From JAHFPN01 sp036559465 (GTDB taxonomy: Bacteria > Pseudomonadota > Alphaproteobacteria > Rhizobiales > Xanthobacteraceae), in assembly GCA_036559465.1 (NCBI GenBank), contig DATBTC010000034.1, positions 1 to 23,546 of the forward strand: a stretch of DNA of 23,546 bases, given 5' to 3'. Under the pieces are notes generated by a model. It was not told the origin of the DNA. It did no database searches and saw nothing but the letters and a program-made list of their open reading frames with translations. The position numbers and the translations under genes were made by a program. Positions 10,417 through 16,964 of the stretch are shown here, one piece after another (position 1 is the first letter of the stretch; the number at the start of each line of letters is the position of its first letter).

Positions 10417-11316
10417 TCAACGTTTGATCAGCGTGCCGGCGCCGTGGTCGGTGAGCAATTCCAAGAGCACCGCGTGCGGAATCTTGCCGTCGAGAATGAC
10501 GACGCCTTCGACGCCGGCCTCCAGCGCATAGATGCAGGTCTCGACCTTGGGGATCATGCCGCCGGTAATCGTCCCGTCGGCGATCAGTTTGCGCGCGTCC
10601 TTGAGCGAGAGCTGCTTGATCAGCTTCTTCGACTTGTCGAGCACGCCAGGGACATCGGTGAGCAACAGCAGGCGCTTGGCCTTGAGCGCGCCGGCGACGG
10701 CGCCGGCGAAGGTGTCGGCATTGACGTTGAAGGTGCCGCCCTCGACGCCGGCGGCGACCGGCGCCAGCACCGGGATCAGATCGCGGCCGAGGATCTGGGT
10801 CAGCACCGTGATGTCTACCTTTACCGGCTCGCCGACGAAGCCGAGATCCACGACCTTCTCGATGTTGGAGCCCGGATCGGCGACGCGGCGCGTGACCTTC
10901 CTGGCCTGCACCATGTTGCCGTCCTTGCCGCTCAGTCCGAGCGCGCGGCCGCCGGCCTCGTTGATGTAGCCGACGATCTGCTTGTTGATGGAGCCCGCGA
11001 GCACCATCTCGACGATCTCGACGGTGGCGGCGTCGGTGATGCGCAGTCCGGCGGCGAATTCCGACTTGATGCCGAGCTTCTTCAGCATGGCCTCGATCTG
11101 CGGCCCGCCGCCGTGCACGACCACCGGGTTGATCGCGGTCTGCTCCAACAGCACGATGTCGCGGGCGAAATCGCGCGCCACCTTCTCGTCGCCCATGGCG
11201 TGGCCGCCGTACTTCACCACGACGGTCTCCTCGTCGTAGCGCTGCATGTGCGGCAGCGCCTCGATGAGGACGCGGGCCGCGGCGTGGGCGTCGGCGGGGA
11301 TATCGGTCTTGCTCAT
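10417..11316 (-). CDS. argB: Acetylglutamate kinase
   Basis: ArgB phosphorylates N-acetyl-L-glutamate in the second step of arginine synthesis. The 299-aa product has the amino-acid-kinase fold signatures: VVVKYGGHAMGD near the N-terminus with the phosphate-binding Lys, NPVVVHGGGPQI for substrate binding, and FNVNADTFAGAVAGALKAKR and LLLTDVPGVLDK further on. It has roughly 30 residues before the KYGG motif, and such an N-terminal helix is found in arginine-inhibited hexameric forms, so feedback inhibition is plausible but inferred. The gene sits 27 bases after engB and 51 bases before dapD. Coupling of argB to engB and yidC is a common arrangement in this order rather than a pathway link. Confidence 0.97.
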   Translation of the reverse strand: MSKTDIPADAHAAARVLIEALPHMQRYDEETVVVKYGGHAMGDEKVARDFARDIVLLEQTAINPVVVHGGGPQIEAMLKKLGIKSEFAAGLRITDAATVEIVEMVLAGSINKQIVGYINEAGGRALGLSGKDGNMVQARKVTRRVADPGSNIEKVVDLGFVGEPVKVDITVLTQILGRDLIPVLAPVAAGVEGGTFNVNADTFAGAVAGALKAKRLLLLTDVPGVLDKSKKLIKQLSLKDARKLIADGTITGGMIPKVETCIYALEAGVEGVVILDGKIPHAVLLELLTDHGAGTLIKR

Positions 11317-11343
11317 GGGATCGATTTCCGGTCGCGCGTTCTT

Positions 11344-11997
11344 CTAGCCGATCGGGGAGCGCTCGGAAAGAACGCGCAGGATGGCGGCGCGCAGCTCGGG
11401 AATCCCGGCGCCATCGTGCGAGGAAGTAGGGTAAACGAGCGGAAAGGCCGCCGGCCGCCTGGCGGTCGCGGCGGCGGTCTCGGCCAGCCGATTCTCGAGC
11501 TCCGGCCTGGTCAATTCGTCAGCCTTGGTGAGAACGATGGCGTAGCTTGCCGCTGCGCGGTCGAGCGCGTCGAGCACATCGGCGTCGTTGGGTTTGAGGC
11601 CATGGCGCGCGTCAATCAACACGAGAACGCGGGCGAGATTGGCGCGGCCGACGAGATAGTCGCGCACCAGCCCGGTCCAGGCTTCGATCTTTTCTTTCGG
11701 CGCCTTGGCGAAACCGTAGCCGGGCAGGTCCGCGAGCACGAGATTGCGCGAGCCCGCGAAGAAATTGATCTCGCGGGTGCGGCCCGGCGTGCGCGAGACG
11801 CGCGCGAGCGCCGTGCGGTTGGTGAGTGCGTTGATCAGGCTCGACTTGCCGACATTGGAGCGCCCGGCGAAGGCGATCTCGACGCCCTGCATCGGCGGCA
11901 GCGATGCGGCCGAGCCGGCGCCGGCGACGAACACGAATTCGCCGGCGAACAGCTTGCGGGCGGCTTCCAATTGAGCGGCGGTGAAGTCGGTGTGCAT
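11344..11997 (-). CDS. engB: Ribosome biogenesis GTP-binding protein EngB (YsxC/YihA)
   Basis: EngB is an essential TRAFAC-class GTPase needed for late 50S subunit assembly. The 217-aa product has the G-motifs in order: G1 GRSNVGKSS at residues 45-53, a G2 region around TPGRTREINFF, G3 DLPGYG at 90-95, and G4 TKAD at 157-160. The length fits single-domain EngB. ATG 11997 gives a typical N-terminus, although the upstream ribosome-binding site is weak (AGAAG at a long spacing). It lies 49 bases after yidC, and that gap contains a perfect 9-bp-arm palindrome that could modulate expression of engB relative to upstream genes. Confidence 0.96.
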   Translation of the reverse strand: MHTDFTAAQLEAARKLFAGEFVFVAGAGSAASLPPMQGVEIAFAGRSNVGKSSLINALTNRTALARVSRTPGRTREINFFAGSRNLVLADLPGYGFAKAPKEKIEAWTGLVRDYLVGRANLARVLVLIDARHGLKPNDADVLDALDRAAASYAIVLTKADELTRPELENRLAETAAATARRPAAFPLVYPTSSHDGAGIPELRAAILRVLSERSPIG

Positions 11998-12018
11998 GCG
12001 CGCGACTTCTAGCGCGTC

Positions 12019-12041
12019 ATGGCCGGGCTTGTCCCGGCCAT
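12019..12041. repeat. REP-like intergenic palindrome
   Basis: ATGGCCGGG at 12019-12027 and its exact complement CCCGGCCAT at 12033-12041 flank the five-base loop CTTGT, giving a very stable GC-rich hairpin. It fills almost half of the 49-base gap between yidC and engB. The sequence matches a palindrome I recall as dispersed widely between genes in Bradyrhizobium and relatives. Only one copy is seen in this window. It lacks a following U-run on the engB-sense strand, so a simple intrinsic terminator is unlikely. Confidence 0.75.
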
Positions 12042-12046
12042 CGGGC

Positions 12047-13912
12047 TCAGGTCGATGGCTTCTTCTTCAGCCCGAGCGTTTCCTTCAAATTGTCCCACAA
12101 TTCGATCTTGGCCCCGTTGCGGCGCATGATGAACGACTGCTGCAGCACGGAGAGCGTGTTGTTCCAGGCCCAGTAGATCACCAGGCCCGCCGAGAAGCTC
12201 GCCAGCATGAAGGTGAAGATCAGCGGCATCCAGTCGAAGATCATCTTTTGGGTCGGATCGGGCGGCGAGGGGTTCAGTTTCATCTGGACCCACATCGTGA
12301 CGCCCATGACCAGCGGCCAGATGCCGATGTGCAGGAACTGGCCGAGCACCGGGATGAGCGTCGGATCGAACGGAATCAACCCGAACAGGTTGAACAGATT
12401 GGTCGGGTCCGGAGCGGAAAGGTCCCGGATCCAGCCGAAGAACGGCGCCTGGCGAAGATCGATCGAAACGAACAGCACTTTATAGAGCGCAAAGAAGACC
12501 GGGATCTGGACCAGGATCGGAAGACAGCCGGCAAGCGGATTGATCTTCTCCTGCTTATAGAGCTCCATTAATGCTTGCTGCTGCTTCACCTTGTCGTCGG
12601 CGAGGCGGGCGCGGATCGCCTCCATCTGAGGCTGCACCTTCTTCATCTTCGCCATCGACGCATAGGATTTGTTGGCGAGGGGGAGGAAGACGATCTTGAT
12701 GATCAGGGTCACGAGCAGGATCGCGAGCCCGAAGTTTCCGGTGAGTTTGTAGAAAAAGTCGAGCGCCTGGAACATCGGCTTGGTGATGAAGTAGAACCAG
12801 CCCCAGTCGATCAGCAAATCGAAACGCTTGACGCCGAGTGTGGACTCGTAGCGATCGATGATGTCGAGTTCCTTGGCGCCGGCAAACAGATGACTCTGCG
12901 CCGAAAGTTTCGCGCCGGGCGCGACGGTCGCCTGATCGGCGAGGAAATCGGCCTGGTAGGTCTTCACATTGCCGAGCGCGGTGTAGGAGAAGCGCGCTTG
13001 AAGATTGATTTTCGGGTTCGGGAGCAGCGTCGCCGCCCAATATTTGTCGGTGATGCCGAGCCAGCCGCCTTCGGATTTGACGGTTTGCGGCGTCTTCTTT
13101 TCGATGTCGGTATAGACGATCTCGTGGAGCTTGCCGTCGCCGAGCACGCCGATCAGGCCTTCGTGCAGGATGTAGTAGCCGAGCGTCACCGGCGTGCCGT
13201 GGCGCGATACCAGCCCATAATTGAAGAGCGTGACCGGGTTCGCCGCCTTGTTCTCGACCTCGTCGGCGACCGTGAACAAGTAGTCGCGGTCGACGGCGAT
13301 GGTGCGGGTAAAGACGAGGCCCTCGCCATTGTCCCAGGAGAGCTTGACCGGCCGGTCCGGCGCGAGCGGGCCGGAGGTGGCGGCGGTCCACAGCGTGTCG
13401 GGCCCCGGCAACTTCGAGGTTGCGCCAGGTGCGCCGACCCAGCCGAACTCTGCATAGAACGGATGCGGGCTGCCCGAAGGCGACAGCAGCACGATGATCG
13501 GGCTCTTCGGATCGACGGTCTCGCGATATTGGGTGAGCGACACGTCGTCGATGCGCGCGCCGCGGAGCGAGATCGAGCCACGCATGCGCGGGGTCTCGAT
13601 CGCTATACGCGGCGAGGCGGCGAGCGCGGCCTCGCGCGTCGTGATCGCCGGCGCGGCCGCCGTCGGTGCGCCTGGTGTTGGCTGTGCCGTGGTGCCCGGG
13701 CGCGGCGGCTGGCCCGGAACGGGCGCCGCACCCGGCGTCGCTGCCGGCTGGCCGGGAGCCGGCGCGGGAGTTTGACCCGGCGTCTGTTGCTGCGTGCGCT
13801 GGGTCTGCTCGCGCTGCTTCTCCATTTGCGGGATGCCGACGAAATACTGCCAGGCAACCAGCACGATCACCGAGAGCAGGATCGCAAGGATCGTGTTCTT
13901 GTTGTCATCCAT
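12047..13912 (-). CDS. yidC: Membrane protein insertase YidC
   Basis: YidC inserts and folds inner-membrane proteins, alone or with the Sec translocon. The 621-aa product is the long Gram-negative form. It has TM1 at about residues 7-26 and a Pro/Ala/Gln-rich periplasmic linker at about 38-95 (unusually proline-dense). The large periplasmic domain runs to about residue 375, and the conserved C-terminal 60KD_IMP/Oxa1 domain follows. That domain shows NFGLAILLVTLIIKIVFLPL, then NPLAGCLPILVQIPVFFALY and VIYWAWNNTLSVLQQ. A basic tail (LKKKPST) ends the protein and may touch the ribosome. The ATG overlaps the end of rnpA by eight bases, as is usual in the rpmH-rnpA-yidC operon. Confidence 0.97.
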   Translation of the reverse strand: MDDNKNTILAILLSVIVLVAWQYFVGIPQMEKQREQTQRTQQQTPGQTPAPAPGQPAATPGAAPVPGQPPRPGTTAQPTPGAPTAAAPAITTREAALAASPRIAIETPRMRGSISLRGARIDDVSLTQYRETVDPKSPIIVLLSPSGSPHPFYAEFGWVGAPGATSKLPGPDTLWTAATSGPLAPDRPVKLSWDNGEGLVFTRTIAVDRDYLFTVADEVENKAANPVTLFNYGLVSRHGTPVTLGYYILHEGLIGVLGDGKLHEIVYTDIEKKTPQTVKSEGGWLGITDKYWAATLLPNPKINLQARFSYTALGNVKTYQADFLADQATVAPGAKLSAQSHLFAGAKELDIIDRYESTLGVKRFDLLIDWGWFYFITKPMFQALDFFYKLTGNFGLAILLVTLIIKIVFLPLANKSYASMAKMKKVQPQMEAIRARLADDKVKQQQALMELYKQEKINPLAGCLPILVQIPVFFALYKVLFVSIDLRQAPFFGWIRDLSAPDPTNLFNLFGLIPFDPTLIPVLGQFLHIGIWPLVMGVTMWVQMKLNPSPPDPTQKMIFDWMPLIFTFMLASFSAGLVIYWAWNNTLSVLQQSFIMRRNGAKIELWDNLKETLGLKKKPST

Positions 13913-14264
13913 GGGCGTCTACGTCGCGGCTGCGGCGGGCCGGGCGGTGCAGGCGGGTCACGGCGTTTTGTAGATCGGCGACCAGTGCGGCGAAGGGTGC
14001 GTGGAGCGCGGGACGGCGGGCGACCAGCACATAGTCGAAGCCCTTATGCTCTACCGACGATACCACAGCGCGTGCGGCTGCGCGCAGGCGGCGGCGAATG
14101 CGGTTGCGCTCCACGGAGGAGCCGGTCTTCTTCGTCACCGTGAATCCGATGCGGGATGCGGCGTTGTCCTTGCGGTCGCGCGCCTGCATCAGAAATGCGG
14201 GCATCGATGCGCGCGCGCCTTTGGCGGCGGCAAGGAAATCCGCGCGACGCTTCATGCGATCCAT
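13905..14264 (-). CDS. rnpA: Ribonuclease P protein component
   Basis: RnpA is the small basic protein that assists the catalytic RNase P RNA in trimming tRNA 5' leaders. The 119-aa product is Arg/Lys-rich. It contains the RNR signature ERNRIRRRLR at residues 52-61, preceded by GFTVTKKTGSSV, and ends in a variable basic tail. ATG 14264 is used; ATG 14255 three codons later is an alternative start. It follows rpmH by 28 bases and overlaps yidC by eight bases. The RNase P RNA gene (rnpB) is not in this window. Confidence 0.95.
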   Translation of the reverse strand: MDRMKRRADFLAAAKGARASMPAFLMQARDRKDNAASRIGFTVTKKTGSSVERNRIRRRLRAAARAVVSSVEHKGFDYVLVARRPALHAPFAALVADLQNAVTRLHRPARRSRDVDAHG

Positions 14265-14292
14265 GACGGAATTGGTCCGTGCTCCCGGCGCT

Positions 14293-14427
14293 TCACGCCG
14301 AGAGGCGCTTGCGGCCGTGGCGGCGGCGCGCGGCGATCACTTTACGGCCGCCCTTGGTGGCCATGCGGGCGCGGAAACCGTGCCGGCGTTTGCGAATGAG
14401 CCTGCTCGGTTGATACGTCCGTTTCAC
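14293..14427 (-). CDS. rpmH: 50S ribosomal protein L34
   Basis: L34 is a tiny, very basic protein of the large ribosomal subunit. The 44-aa product, starting KRTYQPSRLIRKRRHGFRAR and continuing MATKGGRKV to RKRLSA, is nearly canonical for the family. The start is GTG at 14427: the family begins MKRTYQPS and the in-frame codon before KRT is GTG. A GGAG ribosome-binding sequence lies about eight bases upstream. The frame remains open upstream, but that extension matches nothing. It is the first gene of a long minus-strand run (rnpA, yidC, engB, argB, dapD, dapE) driven by the promoter at 14552-14580. Confidence 0.97.
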   Translation of the reverse strand: MKRTYQPSRLIRKRRHGFRARMATKGGRKVIAARRRHGRKRLSA

Positions 14428-14551
14428 TTTGGATCTCCGCGTCTCGGGTCGAAGGAAGCTCTGGGCGCATCGCGAGGAGCGCACCGTACGAACCGCCCCC
14501 ATCCGCTTGTGCGTAAAAGAGAAAATGCCGCGGCGGGTGGGGTCGGCGCGG

Positions 14552-14580
14552 CTTATAGGGGCCGCCCCCAGCCAAGTCAA
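14552..14580 (-). promoter_or_regulatory. Strong sigma70-type promoter of the rpmH operon
   Basis: Reading the minus strand, TTGACT (14580-14575) and TATAAG (14557-14552) are separated by exactly 17 bases, with C before the -10 (CTATAA). This is the best promoter in the window. The spacer carries GGGGC-G-GCCCC directly before the -10. The transcript would start near 14545 and have a leader of about 118 bases before the rpmH GTG. This promoter and leader, together with the divergent kinase promoter, account for the 299-base gap between rpmH and the histidine kinase gene; no small gene or DnaA-box cluster is visible there. Confidence 0.8.
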
Positions 14581-14666
14581 TCGAAGGCGCGCCACAAGAG
14601 TGCCGCGCTATGAACGTAGGGAGAGCGAATCGGTAATCAAGCCAGCGATTTATGGCGGACGGCAAG

Positions 14667-14694
14667 TTCGGCATGGATCGCTGCGTGATATGAT
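14667..14694 (+). promoter_or_regulatory. Candidate extended -10 promoter of the histidine kinase gene
   Basis: TATGAT at 14689-14694 is preceded by TGA, giving the extended -10 form TGnTATGAT. A weak -35-like TTCGGC lies at 14667-14672 with a 16-base spacer. Transcription would start near 14701, about 26 bases before the kinase ATG and its GAGG ribosome-binding site (14718-14721). Confidence 0.45.
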
Positions 14695-14726
14695 CCCGCT
14701 GTTTTAAGGCTTCGGTTGAGGCGACG

Positions 14727-16214
14727 ATGGAACGGATGGCAGCGGAAGCGACCCCGCCAGAGACCGCGCACAAGCCGCGCGAGGCGTTCTGGCGTGTCGG
14801 TCTTTCTGCCAAGCTCCTGTTGTTCACGATCCTGTTCGTGACGCTCGCGGGCGTATTGATCTACGTGCCGTCGGTCTCGAACTACCGCCTGATGTGGCTC
14901 TCAGACCGGCTTGCGGCGGGGCGGACCGCCGCCCTCGTGCTCGGCGCCGCGCCCGACGGTGCGATCTCGCAGGAACTGACGCGGCAATTGCTGGAGAGCG
15001 TCGGCGCCAAGGCGATCGTGCTCAAGACCGGCGAAACGCGGCGCTTGTTCAGCACCTCCGACATGCCGCTCACGGTCAGCCACGTGATCGATGTGCGAAG
15101 CATGTCGATGCCGAATTCGATCTATGACGCGTTCGAGACCATGATTTGCGCCGACGACGACATCTTGCGCGTCATCGGCCCGGCGCCCGTAGGCGGCGAA
15201 TTCCTGGAAATCGTCATCGACGAAGCGCCGCTGCGCAATGCGATGTTGAAGTATTCGTCCAATATTCTCCTGATCTCGCTGGTGCTGTGCGTGATCACCG
15301 GAGCGTTCATCTACGCGACGCTGTTGTGGCTATTCGTGCGGCCGATGCGGCGCTTGACCGCCAGCATGGTCGCGTTCGGCGAGCAGCCGGAGGATGCGAC
15401 GCGCATCATCGTGCCGTCGACGCGCGCCGACGAAGTCGGCATCGCCGAGCGGGAGCTGGCGACCATGCAGATCGATCTGTCGCAAACCTTGCAGCAGAAG
15501 AACCATCTGGCGGCGCTCGGGCTCGCGGTCTCAAAGATCAACCACGATCTGCGCAATCTCCTCACCTCCGCGCAATTGCTCTCGGACCGGTTCGCCGGCC
15601 TTGCCGACCCGACGGTGCAACGGCTGGCGCCCAGGCTCATGGCCGCGCTCGGCCGCGCAATCGCCTATTGCGAACACTCGCTCGCCTATGGGCGCGCGCA
15701 GGAGCAGCCGCCGCAGCGCAAGCTGGTCGACGTCGCACAGCTTGTCGGGGAAGTGCACCAGTCGCTCATCCTCGATCGCGGGGCCAAAGTCGGCTGGGTG
15801 CCGGCGATCGAGCGCGGGCTCGAGGTCGATGCGGATCCCGATCAATTGTTCCGCGTGTTGCTGAATCTGGCCAAGAACAGCATCGAGGTGCTGGAGGCGC
15901 GCGCGCCCAATCTTCCCGAGCGCGACCAGATTCGCTTCGTCGGCCGGCGCGAGGGCTCGGTCGTCGTGCTGCAGGTCGCCGATACCGGCCCGGGTCTGCC
16001 GGAGCAGGCGCGGCAGCATCTGTTCGAGCCGTTCCAGGGCGCGGGGCGCCGCGGCGGCACCGGACTGGGGCTCGCGATCGCGGCCGAGCTGGTGCGCGCG
16101 CACGGCGGCGAGATCCGGCTGGTCGAAGGCACGATCGGCGCGACCTTCCGCATCACGATCCCGGACCGGCCGGTCGCGCTCGACGCACGGCGTGCGGAAC
16201 GTGCGAGCGCCTGA
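14727..16214 (+). CDS. Membrane sensor histidine kinase, orphan
   Basis: This 495-aa protein is a two-component sensor. It has TM1 at about residues 28-48, a periplasmic sensor region of about 125 residues with no recognisable fold, TM2 at about 178-202, then a HAMP linker (about 202-255). The dimerisation domain has its phospho-acceptor His273 in KINHDLRNLLTSAQ. The catalytic domain has an N box (Asn380, Asn384), G1 DTGPGLP at 419-425 and G2 GGTGLGLAI at 443-451. All residues needed for autophosphorylation appear intact. No response-regulator gene is adjacent, so the partner and signal are unknown. GAGG lies five bases before the ATG. The gene is divergent from the rpmH operon and followed by tRNA-Arg. 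Confidence 0.92.
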   Translation: MERMAAEATPPETAHKPREAFWRVGLSAKLLLFTILFVTLAGVLIYVPSVSNYRLMWLSDRLAAGRTAALVLGAAPDGAISQELTRQLLESVGAKAIVLKTGETRRLFSTSDMPLTVSHVIDVRSMSMPNSIYDAFETMICADDDILRVIGPAPVGGEFLEIVIDEAPLRNAMLKYSSNILLISLVLCVITGAFIYATLLWLFVRPMRRLTASMVAFGEQPEDATRIIVPSTRADEVGIAERELATMQIDLSQTLQQKNHLAALGLAVSKINHDLRNLLTSAQLLSDRFAGLADPTVQRLAPRLMAALGRAIAYCEHSLAYGRAQEQPPQRKLVDVAQLVGEVHQSLILDRGAKVGWVPAIERGLEVDADPDQLFRVLLNLAKNSIEVLEARAPNLPERDQIRFVGRREGSVVVLQVADTGPGLPEQARQHLFEPFQGAGRRGGTGLGLAIAAELVRAHGGEIRLVEGTIGATFRITIPDRPVALDARRAERASA

Positions 16215-16247
16215 TGCGGTCGACGCTGCGCGGAAGCCGTTGCGGCC

Positions 16248-16274
16248 TTGCCTATCGGGGGCCGGACGTATAGT
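16248..16274 (+). promoter_or_regulatory. Candidate tRNA-Arg promoter
   Basis: A good -10 hexamer, TATAGT at 16269-16274, lies about 20 bases before the tRNA, so transcription would start near 16281. The best -35 candidate, TTGCCT at 16248-16253, leaves only a 15-base spacer, so the -35 assignment is weak. Confidence 0.35.
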
Positions 16275-16293
16275 TCTCCGGCCTTCCTGGAAT

Positions 16294-16370
16294 GCGCCCG
16301 TAGCTCAGCTGGATAGAGCACCAGACTACGAATCTGGGGGTCGGGAGTTCGAATCTCTCCGGGCGCGCCA
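16294..16370 (+). tRNA. tRNA-Arg (anticodon ACG)
   Basis: A full cloverleaf folds by eye. The acceptor stem pairs GCGCCCG (16294-16300) with CGGGCGC (16360-16366), with discriminator G and an encoded CCA at 16368-16370. The D arm is at 16303-16319. The anticodon stem CCAGA/TCTGG holds the loop CTACGAA with anticodon ACG at 16328-16330. The T arm has loop TTCGAAT. The A34 implies editing to inosine by TadA so that CGU, CGC and CGA are read. It lies 79 bases after the histidine kinase and 57 bases before the gmhB-like gene. Confidence 0.98.
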
Positions 16371-16427
16371 GCTCCTGCCCGAGTTCGCTCCATTGACGGG
16401 CGCGGTTCGGTTCATGGACAGAACGTC

Positions 16428-16964
16428 ATGCCGGAAATCCGCCCGCGTCCCGCAGCGTTTCTCGACCGCGACGGCGTGCTCAACGTCGACACCGGCTACG
16501 TGCATCGGCCCGACCAGTTCCAATGGATTCCCGGCGCGCAGGCCGCGATCAAGCGGCTGAACGAGTCCGGCTACCTCGTTTTCGTCATCAGCAATCAGTC
16601 GGGCGTCGCGCGCGGCCTCTTTTCGGAGGACGATGTGCAAGCTTTGCATCGTTGGATCGAGGTGGAACTGAAAGCCACGGGCGCGCGCATCGACGGCTTC
16701 GAATATTGCCTCGATCATCCGGAGGCGAAGCTCGAGCGTTATCGCCGCGAGTCCGGCCGAAGGAAACCCGCTCCCGGCATGATCTTCGATTGCCTGGCGC
16801 GCTTTTCGGTCGATCGCGCCAAGAGCTTCCTGATCGGCGATAAGGATATCGACCTGCAGGCGGCAGCGGCTGCGGGCATCGCCGGCTATCGGTTCGCGGG
16901 GCCGGATCTCTTGGATTTCGTCGCGCAGATCATCGTGCGGCCTGCCGGAAGTGCCGGTCGATGA
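16428..16964 (+). CDS. gmhB: D-glycero-manno-heptose 1,7-bisphosphate phosphatase-like HAD protein
   Basis: GmhB removes the C7 phosphate from heptose bisphosphate on the way to ADP- or GDP-heptose for lipopolysaccharide or capsule. The 178-aa HAD phosphatase shows all catalytic motifs: motif I DRDGVLN with nucleophile Asp13 and acid/base Asp15, motif II SNQSGVARG with Ser55, Lys113 in RKPAPGM, and motif III GDKDID with Asp138. The GmhB zinc loop is only half present. Cys94 and His97 (YCLDHP) remain, but the second Cys pair just before RKP is replaced by Ser-Gly-Arg. Related histidinol-phosphate phosphatases are the main alternative. Heptose genes gmhA, hldE and hldD are not in the window. 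The end overlaps the convergent glycosyltransferase by 35 bases. Confidence 0.82.
   Translation: MPEIRPRPAAFLDRDGVLNVDTGYVHRPDQFQWIPGAQAAIKRLNESGYLVFVISNQSGVARGLFSEDDVQALHRWIEVELKATGARIDGFEYCLDHPEAKLERYRRESGRRKPAPGMIFDCLARFSVDRAKSFLIGDKDIDLQAAAAAGIAGYRFAGPDLLDFVAQIIVRPAGSAGR

Noticed and set aside
12575..14143. A 522-codon plus-strand frame opposite yidC and rnpA
   Set aside because: It is antisense to two conserved genes with intact motifs, and its repetitive Arg-rich tail is the complement of the YidC proline linker.
14428..14726. Possible origin of replication next to rpmH
   Set aside because: In some bacteria dnaA/oriC adjoins rpmH, but no dnaA gene, DnaA-box cluster or AT-rich unwinding region is seen here.
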